From the NCBI GenBank assembly GCA_034509755.1, contig CM067546.1:18396615-18460614 (forward strand): a DNA stretch of 64,000 bases, written 5' to 3'. The position numbers were made by a program, and so were the translations under genes. Each line of letters begins with the position of its first letter. Position 1 is the stretch's first letter. This document shows, piece after piece, positions 25,132 to 37,433 of the stretch. The notes under the pieces were generated by a model. The model saw nothing but the letters and a program-made list of their open reading frames with translations, ran no database searches and was not told the origin of the DNA. This DNA comes from Anisodus tanguticus. Its lineage: Eukaryota > Streptophyta > Magnoliopsida > Solanales > Solanaceae.

Positions 25132-25960
25132 TCACACCACCACTGTGAATAGGCGTTGGGCAGTTGTATATGTACATTATACACACCCGAACTATAACCG
25201 AAGGGCAGGCACTTATATGTGCATCTATACATATACCTCAGAGTATATCTAAGGACAGTGATAGATTATACACCTCGACCTATAAACCAAGGGAATTTTA
25301 TATAGTAAGGCCTATCTATACAGGTTTTATTTTAGTTTCAGAGTTTCATTGTTCGCCCTACAAGGCACACAAGTTATCAGAGTATCATATTGCACTTATG
25401 CCTTTCTTTACAGCTTTCATTTTCATATTGTGATTCATGCTTTACATACCGGTACATTTCTTTCGTACTAACGTCCCTTTTGTCGGGGGTGCTGTGTGTT
25501 CATGCCGCAAGTTCTGATAGGGGCTCTACTAGGCCACCACAGTAAGAGCTGTCGAGTTCAACCGTCAATAAGTAAGCTTCATCTTTCCTAGAGCTTCCTG
25601 GTCAGATATTGAGTATGTTTTGTAGAGTTATGTACGTAGTGGGTAGGTCGGGGCCTTGTCCTGACCATATGACAGTACATGTGTTCGTAGAGGCTCATAG
25701 ACTTATCTGATATGTACAGTGGGAATGTATAGCATTGTCGTCTAGATTGTCTTTTGTTGAATCGTGTTGAGTCTTTGTCGGTCCTGTTTATATATATATG
25801 TTGGGTTGGTCCCTCTTGTTTAGCATTGTTGTTGTGTTATACTCCAGTACGGCCTTGTCATCAAGAAGTTCTATTCATACAGAAGTCAGGTCATCACAGT
25901 GGTACGCTCGGGCCAGCATGGCACTGAGTTCCATCCACACCCCCTAGTTTGGGATGTGAG
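23835..25960 (+). mobile_element. Solo LTR inserted in internal region 2
   Basis: A 2.13-kb block absent from the homologous position in internal region 1 (about 14428). It is flanked by the 5-bp direct repeat AAATT (23830-23834 and 25961-25965). It starts TTATTACACCTCATAG and ends TTTGGGATGTGAG, consistent with mutated TG...CA termini. It includes an (AT)n run and the promoter-proximal, gene-free DNA typical of long solanaceous gypsy LTRs. Solo LTRs arise by recombination between the two LTRs of one element. Confidence 0.75.
25073..25130. repeat. (AT)n microsatellite in solo LTR
   Basis: About 58 bp of pure TA dinucleotides. It generates a spurious open frame with an alternating Ile-Tyr tract. 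Confidence 0.95.
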
Positions 25961-25965
25961 AAATT

Positions 25966-26140
25966 CAGGGACAATGTATGGAGTCACATAAGAAAGATTC
26001 AGACTCGGATCAATCAGTGAATACGCCTCAAGATAAAAAATAGTTAGAATACATGTGACTACATTATTTGATGCTTTAGCCACCTCCCTGCGAGCCAAAC
26101 CATGAAGTAGAGCTTCCTTTGTACTAAACGATCCCGGAAA
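25966..26140 (-). pseudogene. Second decayed aspartic protease remnant
   Basis: Homologous to the remnant at 14140-14600: LHGLARREVAKASNNVVTC, then LIDPSLNLSYVTPY. The active-site position is DPSLN, nearer the canonical DPGST than the first copy. Its downstream part is separated by the solo LTR and continues on the other side, below 23834. Confidence 0.6.
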
Positions 26141-27245
26141 GATGAAAACAAAAACTAACACCCAAATAAGAACACCGTAGTCCTCAGGGGGATTCTAACA
26201 ACTAGAACACTCAAGTATCAACACGAAGTTAATGGGTTTCTTCATTTAGCTCACTTTAATAAGAGTTGGATAACCAAAAAGTTTAACACATATGTGCTTT
26301 GACAAGGAGGCGCCCAATATATCAATCTAGATAATATACTCAGGAAATGCGTCTAATTCAACAACACATAATTCAAGCCTAACTTACTTTACTTCCCATT
26401 TTAATTAAATTTGGAAAGAACAAGCATACCTATAGTTTCCAATAAGAGGGAGTATCAACTATTTATATATTCCTTTTCTTAATCTGAAGTGGATCATTCG
26501 GACCTTAGCTTTGTCTAACATAATATTCCTTCACTCCTATCACTATACAATCTCTCACACCATTCTTAATCTTATCACATCTTTTCATAGGTAGCGTAGT
26601 ACTATATTCAACATATCATTGGCCTTTTAAATTGTGTAACTTTCAGAATTTCCTAGGGTATATCCCCTACTTAGCATGCTCTTTTCCATCAGACTCTTTG
26701 AAAATTTTGTAACTAAGGTTTCATCTTTATCTAATGTCTTAACATTCATTTACTTATTCATCTAAAACTCACATATATCATACTCACACCTTCACACATG
26801 CCGTAGATTACTAACTTGCGTTCTTGTATTTTCTATATCAAACCTACTAGATAAAATCTAGGTGTTACCACTCTCATACTATCATTCTCCCACCAAGGTT
26901 TACTTAAAGTTCCAACCTAATAATCGATACTAACTTAAGCAGCAATACAATTCACATTTTGGGCTAGACAAAATTACAACTGTTAGAGTACAATCAAAGA
27001 AACATTAGTCTACTGAGAGTCCATGACAAAAGTGGTCTATCCAAATCACATAGGTCCATCTAACTACAACCTCAAATCAAAATCCTTTGTATCAAAACCT
27101 AGGATAACAAATTAAAGCCTAAATCAAACTACACCATCTTCTTAAATCATTCTTCCACAAGAGGGTGTTTTCGAGTTTCAAGCCTAAAATATAATTCTTC
27201 CATTAAACATCAAAATGACACAGATCTTTTAACCCAATAAGAATA

Positions 27246-27546
27246 TAGCTTCTTCACCTTCATCTATTTCATCATCGTCGTCGCCAAGATTAGTCACATT
27301 TGCTTGATGTAACATTTGACGTTTTAGATCCTTTTTTCCCTTGACATATTTTTTCATTTCTTCCCTCACAACCTCCGGGCATTTTTGATAGCGTACGACA
27401 TTGCTATAAGTACCAATAAGATGTTGTTTGTGGCTAAATATTTCGCCTTTAGTTATCTTGTGACAAAACAAACATACAACCGTCGTCCTATTGGTCTCAC
27501 TAACTTTTTTCCTATATTTCCAAGCCGGGTCGGACAATTTAATCAC
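27246..27546 (-). pseudogene. BED zinc-finger fragment of a hAT-type transposase
   Basis: The minus strand encodes DPAWKYRKKV, then VVCLFCHKITKGEIF and KQHLIGTYSNV, matching the BED finger CxxC...H arrangement of plant hAT transposases and the usual PxVVREEMKKYV linker. No catalytic core follows on the minus strand; the reading runs into retroelement DNA at about 27245. It is a fragment of a different hAT family from 15795-19182. Neighbouring 27560-27900 is probably the rest of the same insertion but shows no clear domain. Confidence 0.7.
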
Positions 27547-29958
27547 TGTTAAGATGTAAGAAAAATAATCAGAAACATATCATATAAAATCAGCAAGGAA
27601 ACAACAACATATAACTTAGCAAGGAAATAACAAAACAGAGCAGAAAAATAGCAAAACAGAGCAGAAAAAAGGCACAACTGCACGATCCCTTAAAATAGCC
27701 TTGGCATGGGCTTGCAAACCTTTTTTACCACTCATCCCTGCATTATCTCCTGCCTTATGCTGAAAGTAACAACCTAAAGGACCTTTCGTACTAGTTGATC
27801 AATGACTTGAAGAGATTGTTACATTATTTGACCGTTTTTGTGAGTGTAAAGAAAGTGACAAATCAGTTGCTTACACATATCATAGGCCTTTTAAATCAGG
27901 CCTATATTCCACAAATCATAGGCCTTTTAAATCGTGTCACTTTTGGAATTTCCTAGGGTATCTCCCCTACTTAGCAAGCTCTTTTCCATCAGACTCCTTG
28001 AAAATTTTGTAACTAATGTTTCATCTTTATCTAATGTCTTAACCTTCATTAACTTATTCATCTAAAACTCACATATATCATACTCACACCTTCACACATG
28101 ACATAGTTTATTAACTTGCGTTCTTGTATTTTCTATATCAAACCTACTAGATAAAATCTAGTTGTAACCACTCTCATATTATCGTTCTCCCACCAATGTG
28201 ATTACTTAAATTTCCAACCTTATAATCATTACCAACCTAAGCAGCAACACAAATTCCTTTTGGGCTAGATAAAATTACAATTGTTAGAGTACAATCAAAG
28301 AAACATTAGTCTATTGAGAGTCCATGACAAAAGTGGCCTATCCAAATCACACAGGTCCATCTAACTACAACCTCAAATCAAAATTCTTTGTATCAAACCC
28401 TAGGATAGCAAATTAAAGTCTAAATCAAACTCCATCGTCTTCTTAAATCATTCTCCCACAAGTGGTTGTTTTCGAGTTTCAAGCCTAAAATATAGTTCTT
28501 ACACTAAACATCAAAATGGCACAGATCTTTTAACCCAATAAGAATATAGCCTCAATGTACGATCATTCTTAATTCACTATAATATACCTTCAAATTTCCT
28601 TTCATATGAATCTCCAGTACTCTAAACATATCACATCTTAAGTGTGTCTCAAAGCCATAACAACATATAGATCCTTCTACTTAAACCCGTACAGAGTACT
28701 GTAGCATCATAGCATAATCCGGAAATACGCCTATGAATGTCTCTAATCTAGTCACACCAAAAAAATTCTTTGCAATTATATATCAAAGCTTAAAGGATGT
28801 AGCCTAAAAGCACACTCTCTTCTCATGATATTATTATTTATTATTCTTTCATTACATATCATCCCCAAATTAAATTTATAGGTCAACATAAATTCTAGAA
28901 GTATAGCCTATAGCTTTTAATTCCTGACTATTTTATCTGCTTATTCATGTCTTATACTTGATGTTCTTTATGATCAACACTACAATGATGGACCATCATA
29001 ATTTTTCATCCTCGTTTCTCATATACTTTAAGTCTCGTAACTTATTTACAACCCTTTAATAATTTTCTAATAAAACTCTAGCTACACCATAAGAAAACTC
29101 GCACCACATACTTTAAATAACAAATTGATTTAATGTAGGTAACAACCTCCACTAATCTCCTGTTATGAACAAGGTTCGAAGTATCGTATTGTGCAAAGTT
29201 CTTGACGGCCTCAAATATAGAAATCTTGAGAAGTTTACTACAAATAATTCTATGGTTCTCAATTGATAAACAAAATTTAATAGTATTATATTTTTAAAAA
29301 GGTATCTGCTGAAACGTAAGGCAACAAGGAAGGAATATAACTCTCAAATAGGCTTTTCTCTACTTGTTAATATGAAATATCTCCAAATCACATTACCTCT
29401 TTATCAAAACCTAAGGACATAGCTATCCCACACCTAACCAATCAATGGCACTCAACAAGATACTTCCATCCATCACTATATCATATTTGACTGATACATC
29501 TCCCTTTCTTAGTAGAGGTTATGTCCATCACATTGAAAATTATGTCCATCCTAAATCTACTCATAAGTCTACCAAGATTTCGGCAGAGTTTACCGAGGAA
29601 TTAGGACTAATGCCATTCTTATACGTGTCTCAAAAGATCAAAAACCACATCTTACAATTACCATATAGATACAACTTCTATTGAATCCCTAGCTACTTTG
29701 CACCATCCATCGATTTTTAAATCATGACCAATGTGAACCACATAGAACCATTATTTTCTAGGTTAGAAACTACAACATGAGTTAAAGTCATTCCCATGAG
29801 GCACGAGTAACGAACACGTCGGAACGATCCTAAAGAGAAGTTCAAGCTCTATAGCACAATGTAGAATCAAGAAGAATGAGAAACACCTATAAATGTCCTG
29901 GGAGTCTTTTGATCATGCAAGTGATCAGGCTGCACAAGGAAGACTCCACTAGACATAA

Positions 29959-30937
29959 CAAACATACAATGTTATGAACAACACCGTAAGCACCTTATAA
30001 AATCATTAAACATCGAATCTCTTTTAATATTTATTTAATAGAAGCCTTGAATAGACAAATGTAAGCATATTGTTACTTATTAAAATTACGGAAGTCTAAT
30101 ATGAATAACCAACTATAAAATATGGCAATGCCTCAATAAGTCGTACTAGACTTTCAACATCTACCTACAATCTCACAACTATCTACGGAGCTTCAATAAT
30201 AAATAAATTAGTGTCTAACTTCGGGATGCAGCCTGGAAAACTAAAATAAATAAATGAAGATAGAGAGATGTCCCACGAGCAAACATGTGGGCTCACCAAT
30301 AAGTCTGGAAAGTAGCAAGTTCTCCTACTCCATACGCGTATCACAAATCTGCTCTTCTTCCCTTCTCTCCCTCATCTCATTAGTAGGGGTACATCAAGTC
30401 ATTAATATATTTAGAAATCATTTTCAAGTCATCAGATAAGTTCCAACTTCAACAAAGCCCGTGCATATGGTAAAACACATAAAATATCTAAGCTTTCGAA
30501 ATCAAGTTTAAAACGTCCCTTATAGGGCTAGATTATGTTCAAATACCAAAGCTTTATAAATCAGTTTCAACAATCTCTTGATAGGAAAAATCATGAATAC
30601 ATATATAAAACATGATACACCTAAGGTTCCATGAGGGCTTGTCCCTCATGCACATAAAACCTTCCCAAAGAAACCATTTTTAAAGGTTTAAAAAAGTATG
30701 TTCGAAAACAGACATACCTCAATTCCTGCTAAGATGCTATCAAATAGGTTTTCTGAGGTTCAACAATCACTCTAAAATTGATTAGAATAATAAAGATCAG
30801 AACTTTACACTTTTATCTTGAATTCCCACCGTTTTCGAAAACTAGAGTTTCTAAGACAAATTCGTGTTCTTACTTTCATAGGATTCACCCATGGATTCTA
30901 GCGTGTTTCGTATGATATATAAACCAAAATCAATCTA

Positions 30938-30977
<40 letters not shown>

Positions 30978-31874
30978 AAGTACACAAACTTACCTCACGA
31001 TGAATTCCCAACGATTCTTTTCTTCAACCGTTCTTGAATCGAATTCTCACAATCTATGAAATAGATGAGGATTCTAGTTTAATCCTTATTAGATTGAGGT
31101 ATTAATCATAAAGCTTGAGTAAGAACTTGCCTTAGAGGTTTAGATAAGACGCTAGGGTGTTTTCTCTCTAAAAAGACGGCTTAAAATGAAGTGGGTAGGT
31201 TTTAAGAAGTTTGAGATATATAAAATTCAGGTAAAATCATGAAATGCTGAAATTGGCATGGCGCCCCGCGCCCACATTTAAAGGTGGCACCCTCACCAGG
31301 ATTATTTCGATAAGCATGTCAAATTTTCCCCCATTGGAAATTATGCCTGGTGCCCCGCACCATGCTTAATTTTGACTGCACCAACAATATTCAATAAAAT
31401 AGACATAACTCCTAGCACCGAGCTCCGATTGATCCCCGCCATATATAAAACGTCCCTTATAGGGGTAGATTATGTTCAAATCCCAAAGATTTATAAATCA
31501 GTTTCAACAATCTCTTGATAGGAAAAATCATGAATAAATATATAAAACATGATACACCTAAGGTTCCATGAGGGCTTGTCCCTCATGCACATAAAACCTT
31601 TCCAAAGAAACCATTTTTAAAGGTTTAAAAAAGTATGTTCGAAAACAGACATACCTCAATTCCTGCTAAGATGCTATCAAATAGGTTTTCTGAGGTTCAA
31701 CAATCACTCTAAAATTGATTAGAATAATAAAGATCAGAACTTTACACTTTTATCTTGAATTCCCACCGTTTTCGAAAACTAGAGTTTCTAAGACAAATTC
31801 GTGTTCTTACTTTCATAGGATTCACCCATGGATTCTAGCGTGTTTCGTATGATATATAAACCCAAATCAATCTA

Positions 31875-31914
<40 letters not shown>

Positions 31915-32808
31915 AAGTACACAAACTTACCTCACGATGAATTCCCAACGATTCTTTTCTTCAACCGTTCTTGAATCGAATTCTCACAATCTATGAAATA
32001 GATGAGGATTCTAGTTTAATCCTTATTAGATTGAGGTATTAATCATAAAGCTTGAGTAAGAACTTGCCTTAGAGGTTTAGATAAGACTCTAGGGTGTTTT
32101 CTCTCTAAAAAGACGGCTTAAAATGAAGTGGGTAGGTTTTAAGAAGTTTGAGATATATAAAATTCGGTAAAATCATGAAATGCTTTGAAATTGGCATGGC
32201 GCCCCGCGCCCACATTTAAAGGTGGCACCCTCACCAGGATTATTTCGATAAGCATGTCAAATTTTCCCCCTTTGGAAATTATGCCTGGTGCCCCGCGCCA
32301 TGCTTAATTTTGACTGCACCAACAATATTCAATAAAATAGACATAACTCCTAGCACCGAGCTCCGATTGATCCCCGCCATATATAAAACGTCCCTTATAG
32401 GGGTAGATTATGTTCAAATCCCAAAGCTTTATAAATCAGTTTCAACAATCTCTTGATTGGAAAAATCATGAATAAATATATAAAACATGATACACCTAAG
32501 GTTCCATGAGGGCTTGTCCCTCATGCATATAAAACCTTCCCAAAGAAACCATTTTTAAAGGTTTAAAAAAGTATGTTCGAAAACAGACATACCTCAATTC
32601 CTGCTAAGATGCTATCAAATAGGTTTTCTGAGGTTCAACAATCACTCTAAAATTGATTAGAATAATAAAGATTAGAACTTTATACTTTTATCTTGAATTC
32701 CCACCCTTTTCAAAAACTAGAGTTTCTAAGACAAATTCGTGTTCTTACTTTCATAGGATTCACCCATGGATTCTAGCGTGTTTCGTATGATATATAAACC
32801 CAAATCAA

Positions 32809-32863
<55 letters not shown>

Positions 32864-34516
32864 AAGTACACAAACTTACCTCACGATGAATTCCCAACGA
32901 TTCTTTTCTTCAACCGTTCTTGAATCGAATTCTCACAATCTATGAAATAGTTGAGGATTCTAGTTTAATCCTTATTAGATTGAGGTATTAATCATAAAGC
33001 TTGAGTAAGAACTTGCCTTAGGGGTTTAGATAAGACTCTAGGGTGTTTTCTCTCTAAAAAGACGGCTTAAAATGAAGTGGGTAGGTTTTAAGAAGTTTGA
33101 GATATATAAAATTCAGGTAAAATCATGAAATGCCGAAATTGGCAAGGCGCCCCGCGCCCACGTTTAAGGGTGGCACCCTCACCAGGATTATTTCGATAAG
33201 CATGTCAAATTTTCCCCCATTGGAAATTATGCCTGGTGCCCCGCGCCATGCTTAATTTTGACTGCACCAACAATATTCAATAAAATAGACATAACTCCTA
33301 GCACCGAGCTCCGATTGATCCCCGCCATATATAAAACGTCCCTTATAGGGGTAGATTATGTTCAAATCCCAAAGCTTTATAAATCAGTTTCAACAATCTC
33401 TTGATAGGAAAAATCATGAATAAATATATAAAACATGATACACCTAAGGTTCCATGAGGGCTTGTCCCTCATGCACATAAAACCTTCCCAAAGAAACCAT
33501 TTTTAATGGTTTAAAAAAGTTTGTTCGAAAACAGACATACCTCAATTCCTGCTAAGATGCTATCAAATAGGTTTTCTGAGGTTCAACAATCACTCTAAAA
33601 TTGATTAGAATAATAAAGATTAGAACTTTATACTTTTATCTTGAATTCCCACCCTTTTCGAAAACTAGAGTTTCTAAGACAAATTCGTGTTCTTACTTTC
33701 ATAGGATTCACCCATGGATTCTAGCGTGTTTCGTATGATATATAAACCCAAATCAATCTATATATATATATATATAAGATGTACACAAACTTACCTCACG
33801 ATGAATTCCCAACGATTCTTTTCTTCAACTGTTCTTGAATCGAATTCTCACAATCTATGAAATAGTTGAGGATTCTAGTTTAATCCTTATTAGATTGAGG
33901 TATTAATCATAAAGCTTGAGCAAGAACTTGCCTTAGAGGTTTAGATAAGACTCTAGGGTGTTTTCTCTCTAAAAAGACGGCTTAAAATGAAGTGGGGTTG
34001 GTTTTAAGAAGTTTGAGTTATATAAAATTCAGGTAAAATCATGAAATGCCGAAATTGGCATGGCGCCCCGCGCCCATGTTTAAGGGTGGCACCCTCACTA
34101 GGATTATTTCGATAAGCATGTCAAATTTTTCCCCATTGGAAATTATGCCTGGTGCCCCGCGCCATGCTTAATTTTGACTGTACCAACAATATTCAATAAA
34201 ATAGGCATAACTCCTAGCACCGAGCTCCGATTGATCCCCGCCATATATGATTGGAAATGTATTTCAAAGACCTTCAACTTTCTTTTCATGATGTTTCTCA
34301 AATTCCTATCAAAACGACCTGAAAACGGAGTACAAGTGAGAACTACTTGAGACTTAGACGAATTTAAGAACTTTTACGAACTCCCTTATTTGGTTTGACC
34401 TCGAAACGACTATCTATCACCCGAATTCATTCCGAAGGGATTCACATAACTAAAATATGATACGTCAACACTCATTTAATTTATTCACACCTAACTCAGA
34501 TTTACGAAATGTTACA
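29959..34516 (-). mobile_element. Right LTR of the array, internally amplified
   Basis: Aligns with 20570-23169. It lacks the TGTCACG end and a segment matching 20950-21830, and it ends GAAATGTTACA at 34516 (minus-strand LTR start). Between 30511 and 34248 a part of the LTR is repeated four times in tandem. This LTR would be the 5' LTR of internal region 2. A target duplication cannot be shown because the left end of the whole array is truncated. Confidence 0.7.
30511..34248. repeat. Tandem array of four ~0.94-kb LTR-derived units
   Basis: Units start at AAACGTCCCTTATAGG at 30511, 31448, 32386 and 33334, giving spacings of 937, 938 and 948 bp. The last unit ends at about 34248 and is shorter (about 915 bp). 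Each unit spans the GGTTCCATGAGGGCTTGTCC, CCCATGGATTCTAGCG and GGCGCCCCGCG parts of the LTR and joins the next through CCGCCATATATAAAACG. Units are nearly identical apart from an (AT)n tract of about 35, 36, 51 and 18 bp (30941, 31877, 32811 and 33759). Confidence 0.92.
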
Positions 34517-34529
34517 ACATGACACAACT

Positions 34530-34940
34530 TTAATTTACTAAGGACATGCCCTAGATAGAAAGATAAGGATGTCTAGGATTAGGGTAGAAGGTTAATAGGT
34601 AGTCGAGTGGTGTCATACATTAGGTAGGAGAGGTAGGGGACTAGATTTCTCTCCACATCCCCCTTATTAGTAACATTATTTAGTAATATCATAGTTTCTT
34701 ACTCTTCCACGTGCATTACTATATATTGCGCATTTATGTTGTATCTTGCTCGTTTGCTGCTACTTTTTGTATCTGCTTCGAATTCTTTTCTGTACTTTTT
34801 TTTTGTTTTTTTTTAGCCAAATGTCTTTCTGAAACAACCTCTCTGCCATACAAAGGCAGAAGTAAGATGTGTACATGCTACCCTCTCCAGATCAAACTTG
34901 TGAAATTACACCGAATACATAGTTGTTGTATAGTGCCTTA
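34530..34940 (+). mobile_element. 3' end of an RTE-like LINE
   Basis: The stretch has the arrangement of the common solanaceous LINE 3' region: a GGATTAGGGTAGAAGG segment and GGTAGTCGAGTGGTG near 34570-34615, then a T-rich block, then ACAACCTCTCTGCC, CAGAAGTAAGATGTGTACAT and GCTACCCTCTCCAGA, ending in AGTTGTTGTA. Tobacco-type SINEs share the same TTG-tailed 3' end, so a SINE contribution cannot be excluded. DNA from 34941 to 35170 shows nothing recognisable. Confidence 0.65.
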
Positions 34941-35170
34941 AATCTTGTAATGTCATCGTTGTGCACACTTATCTTTTTCAGATGTTCCCGGATGCAGCAA
35001 TGTCGCGTACTGAGCCCCAAAAGTGAAAGGGGATGCCCGATGATAACCTCCATTTTGTTCCCGAGACTTTGATTGGTAGCTGGTGGGTGCATACCAAAGT
35101 TTGCCCTTATCTTTTTGTCACTTATCAAATTCTTGCACCTGGCACCCTACATAGATTGTATAACTGAGTT

Positions 35171-36418
35171 GGGAAAAGATATAAATTGCACCCTGAATTA
35201 TATTCAAAATATTGAGTTCACACTCTAACTATTCGGGTTATCTCTTACATCCCAGCACAATTAAAAAATAAATTTATTTACACACTGATACACATATAAC
35301 CAGTTGCACAAGGTGAGGTGTTACAGACTCGCCTACCACGTCAGTGCCACATCAACGCCACACCAGAAAGTTCTCAATTTTAATTTTTACATTTTTTTCT
35401 TTTCTTTATTCATTTAATTCTTCTTTTGTTAATTATATTTTTGTATTAATTAATTATTAAAATCCTCCAATAGTATTTCTTCTTCGTCACTAAACCACTC
35501 CACCCACGTCAATCTCTTATCCCACCAGAAACACCATATACGCCACCACCGGAGCCAACATTACCCATCCTCTTCTCTAAAAACAACCGCCATAAATTTA
35601 ATTCCAAAATTCACCACGGATCACCTTCGCCACCGTCATCGCAACAGGGGATAAACTATCACAAATAATGAAACAACTGCAATTCCCAACAGACCATCTT
35701 CTACCAATTTTTCTTCTACTTTTCATTCAATTCACCAAAGTAAGGAAACCTACAAATACAGGTTTGTTTCTTCTTCTTCTTCTAGACAATCCACCCTTGA
35801 TAAATTTATCCAAAATTCCACCAAGAATGCTGAGAAATATAGTAGGGAACAGAAAAATTGAATTGGGTTTGGAGAAAAGAACGAGAATGAATTGGAATCC
35901 AATGGCATCGTCGCCGGAGACGAGCTCGTCAAAGCTCCGGCTGCGGAAGTGGAATGAACTCGTGAGATGGGGGAAAGTGAAGAAGATACACACAAATACA
36001 GGGTAAAGGGGTTAGGGATACACACGCATAAAAAAATCGGTGCTGTCTTCTCGATTCTCATGGTGTCAACGTCGTAGCTCCACCAAAATTCACCATTGAT
36101 GACGTCGTGAAGCACCATCCTTTGACCCACTTCTCCCTCTCCATTTCGTTACTTAAATTAGTCCCACATCCACAAAAATAACCGGACGTCGTTCTTCGAA
36201 ACAGTTGGAAAAGAGGGCGGGGGGCTGATTCTTTGCTCTAATTTTTAATTCAAACGCGCTCCTTTTTACTATAATTAATTAATTGTGCCACATCAGCTTG
36301 CAAGGTGGAAATAAATTTACTTTTTAATTGTACATGAGTGTAATAGGTCACCCAATTAGTTAGAGTGTGAACTCGACATTTCACATATAGTTCGAGATGT
36401 AATATGTGTCTTTTCTCT
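35171..36418. mobile_element. Long-TIR, Mutator-like non-autonomous element with GC-richer cargo
   Basis: Imperfect inverted repeats of about 120 bp: left 35171-35290 and right 36302-36418 share GAGTTCACACTCTAACTA and a GGGAAAAGA/GAGAAAAGA end. The interior (about 35460-36230) is less AT-rich and contains opposing open frames (35668-36006 plus; 35727-36130 minus) with CCACC/GCCACC runs. That is reminiscent of gene fragments captured by Pack-MULE elements. I recognise no protein. No clear 9-bp target duplication was found. Confidence 0.6.
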
Positions 36419-36903
36419 CATTATATGTATGTTAAACTTTGATAGAATAAAGTGGATTCTGAATTTTCATCGTATAAGAGATACACGTGTTTGATTTTAA
36501 AATACAGGATATATATTTATAACTTAGTAGGCGTTTGAATATGAATTTACAATCACGATTTAAAATTATTGATTTGGGCAGAGGTTAATTTGAAGTTGAA
36601 ATTTTATTTGGACTTGAAATTACTTTCTCAACTCTTATACAATCTTACCAAGTGATCAAATCATTATTCGTAAACAAGATATCAGAATATCGTAAGGCGC
36701 CGCATTAATAAATTACATATCTACATTTATAAATGTGTGTTCATTATTCAAATGTTATAAACAAACACAAATTTAAAATTCTAATTGCGTGAGCAAACAG
36801 ACCCCTGATCATAATATAGGGTTCTTTCGTGTAATTATCCTAATTATTTTTATAAGAATTTGGGTGTTAAAGGTAGTTTATGTGTAAGGATTTTTATAAG
36901 AAT
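36419..36903. other. AT-rich intergenic DNA, nothing recognised
   Basis: No open frame, domain or terminal-repeat structure was recognised. The last ~80 bases contain a short direct repeat of TTTTTATAAGAATTTGG (36850 and 36890). Confidence 0.4.
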
Positions 36904-37433
36904 TTGGAATGTGGTGAAGCTGTCACATAGAATAGGTGGAAGAACAAAGCTTTTTTCTAGGCAAAACCCCGGGCTTTTCTCTCCTCTCAAAACCTCCACA
37001 AACAAATACTCCCTGTCCCAATTTGGGTAGAATCATTTGATTTAACAGACAATTTTTTAAAAAAAATTAAAAATTTGTGGTTCAAAATAAAATTTAGATA
37101 TCTATGTATCTAGAAATTATATTAAAAAAATAATATTTTTTTGGGACAGACTTGAAAGGTAAGTATGACACAAAAATTGAGACAAAAGAGAGCAGTATTT
37201 TCCTTATTCCCCCTCCAAACCTTTTCTTTCTACAATATACTATTTTACTTTTTTAAATATTATATATTTTAAAGTCTATGTCTTTTGATGTTGGTTAACC
37301 GAGGATCGTTATTTTAATCTTTTTGTTTTTCTTTTCAATAATTGATATTTTTGGGTTTTAAATTGAAATCAAAGGATGGGTGTTGATAAAAAATTGTTAG
37401 GTCTTTCATAGAGATAAATCAGTATTTAATTTA
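36904..37433 (+). repeat. Duplicated copy of the kinase 5' region
   Basis: Collinear with 43620-44250: both begin GGAATGTGGTGAAGCTGTCA, share the CCTCCACAAA and CCCTCCAAACC leaders, and end near AATTGATATTTTTGGG and TTGTTAGGTCTTTCA. Divergence is visible, with small indels. The homology resumes at 40046-40090 (GAATTGTTCTCTGCTTCTTC against 44265-44295). This looks like the upstream repeat of a ~1-kb tandem duplication, later split by an insertion. It has no kinase coding sequence. Confidence 0.75.

Larger units (their letters stand above)
23170..29958 (-). mobile_element. Internal region 2 of the Ty3/gypsy derivative, rearranged
   Basis: It starts at the polypurine tract 23170-23182 and repeats internal region 1: 25961-27245 aligns with 14400-15725, and 27920-29958 aligns with 15060-15790 joined to 19183-20460. 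A solo LTR is inserted at 23835-25960, and a BED-finger hAT fragment lies near 27246-27546. About 0.6 kb is present twice (26617-27245 and 27925-28540) on either side of the hAT piece. The primer site and first bases of the next LTR are deleted at about 29958. No intact coding region. Confidence 0.65.

Noticed and set aside
24906..25148. 80-codon plus-strand frame with a long Ile-Tyr tract (also 37544-37792 and 48416-48712)
   Set aside because: The tract is a translated AT/TA microsatellite; the flanks show no domain or codon bias.
27880..27945. Twice-repeated ATAGGCCTTTTAAATC as a regulatory palindrome
   Set aside because: The second copy is simply the start of the resumed retroelement sequence (compare 26617), so it is a rearrangement scar.
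35668..36130. Overlapping plus- and minus-strand frames over 110 codons
   Set aside because: Neither has a recognisable domain. They lie inside a terminal-inverted-repeat element and the frames are mutually antisense shadows.
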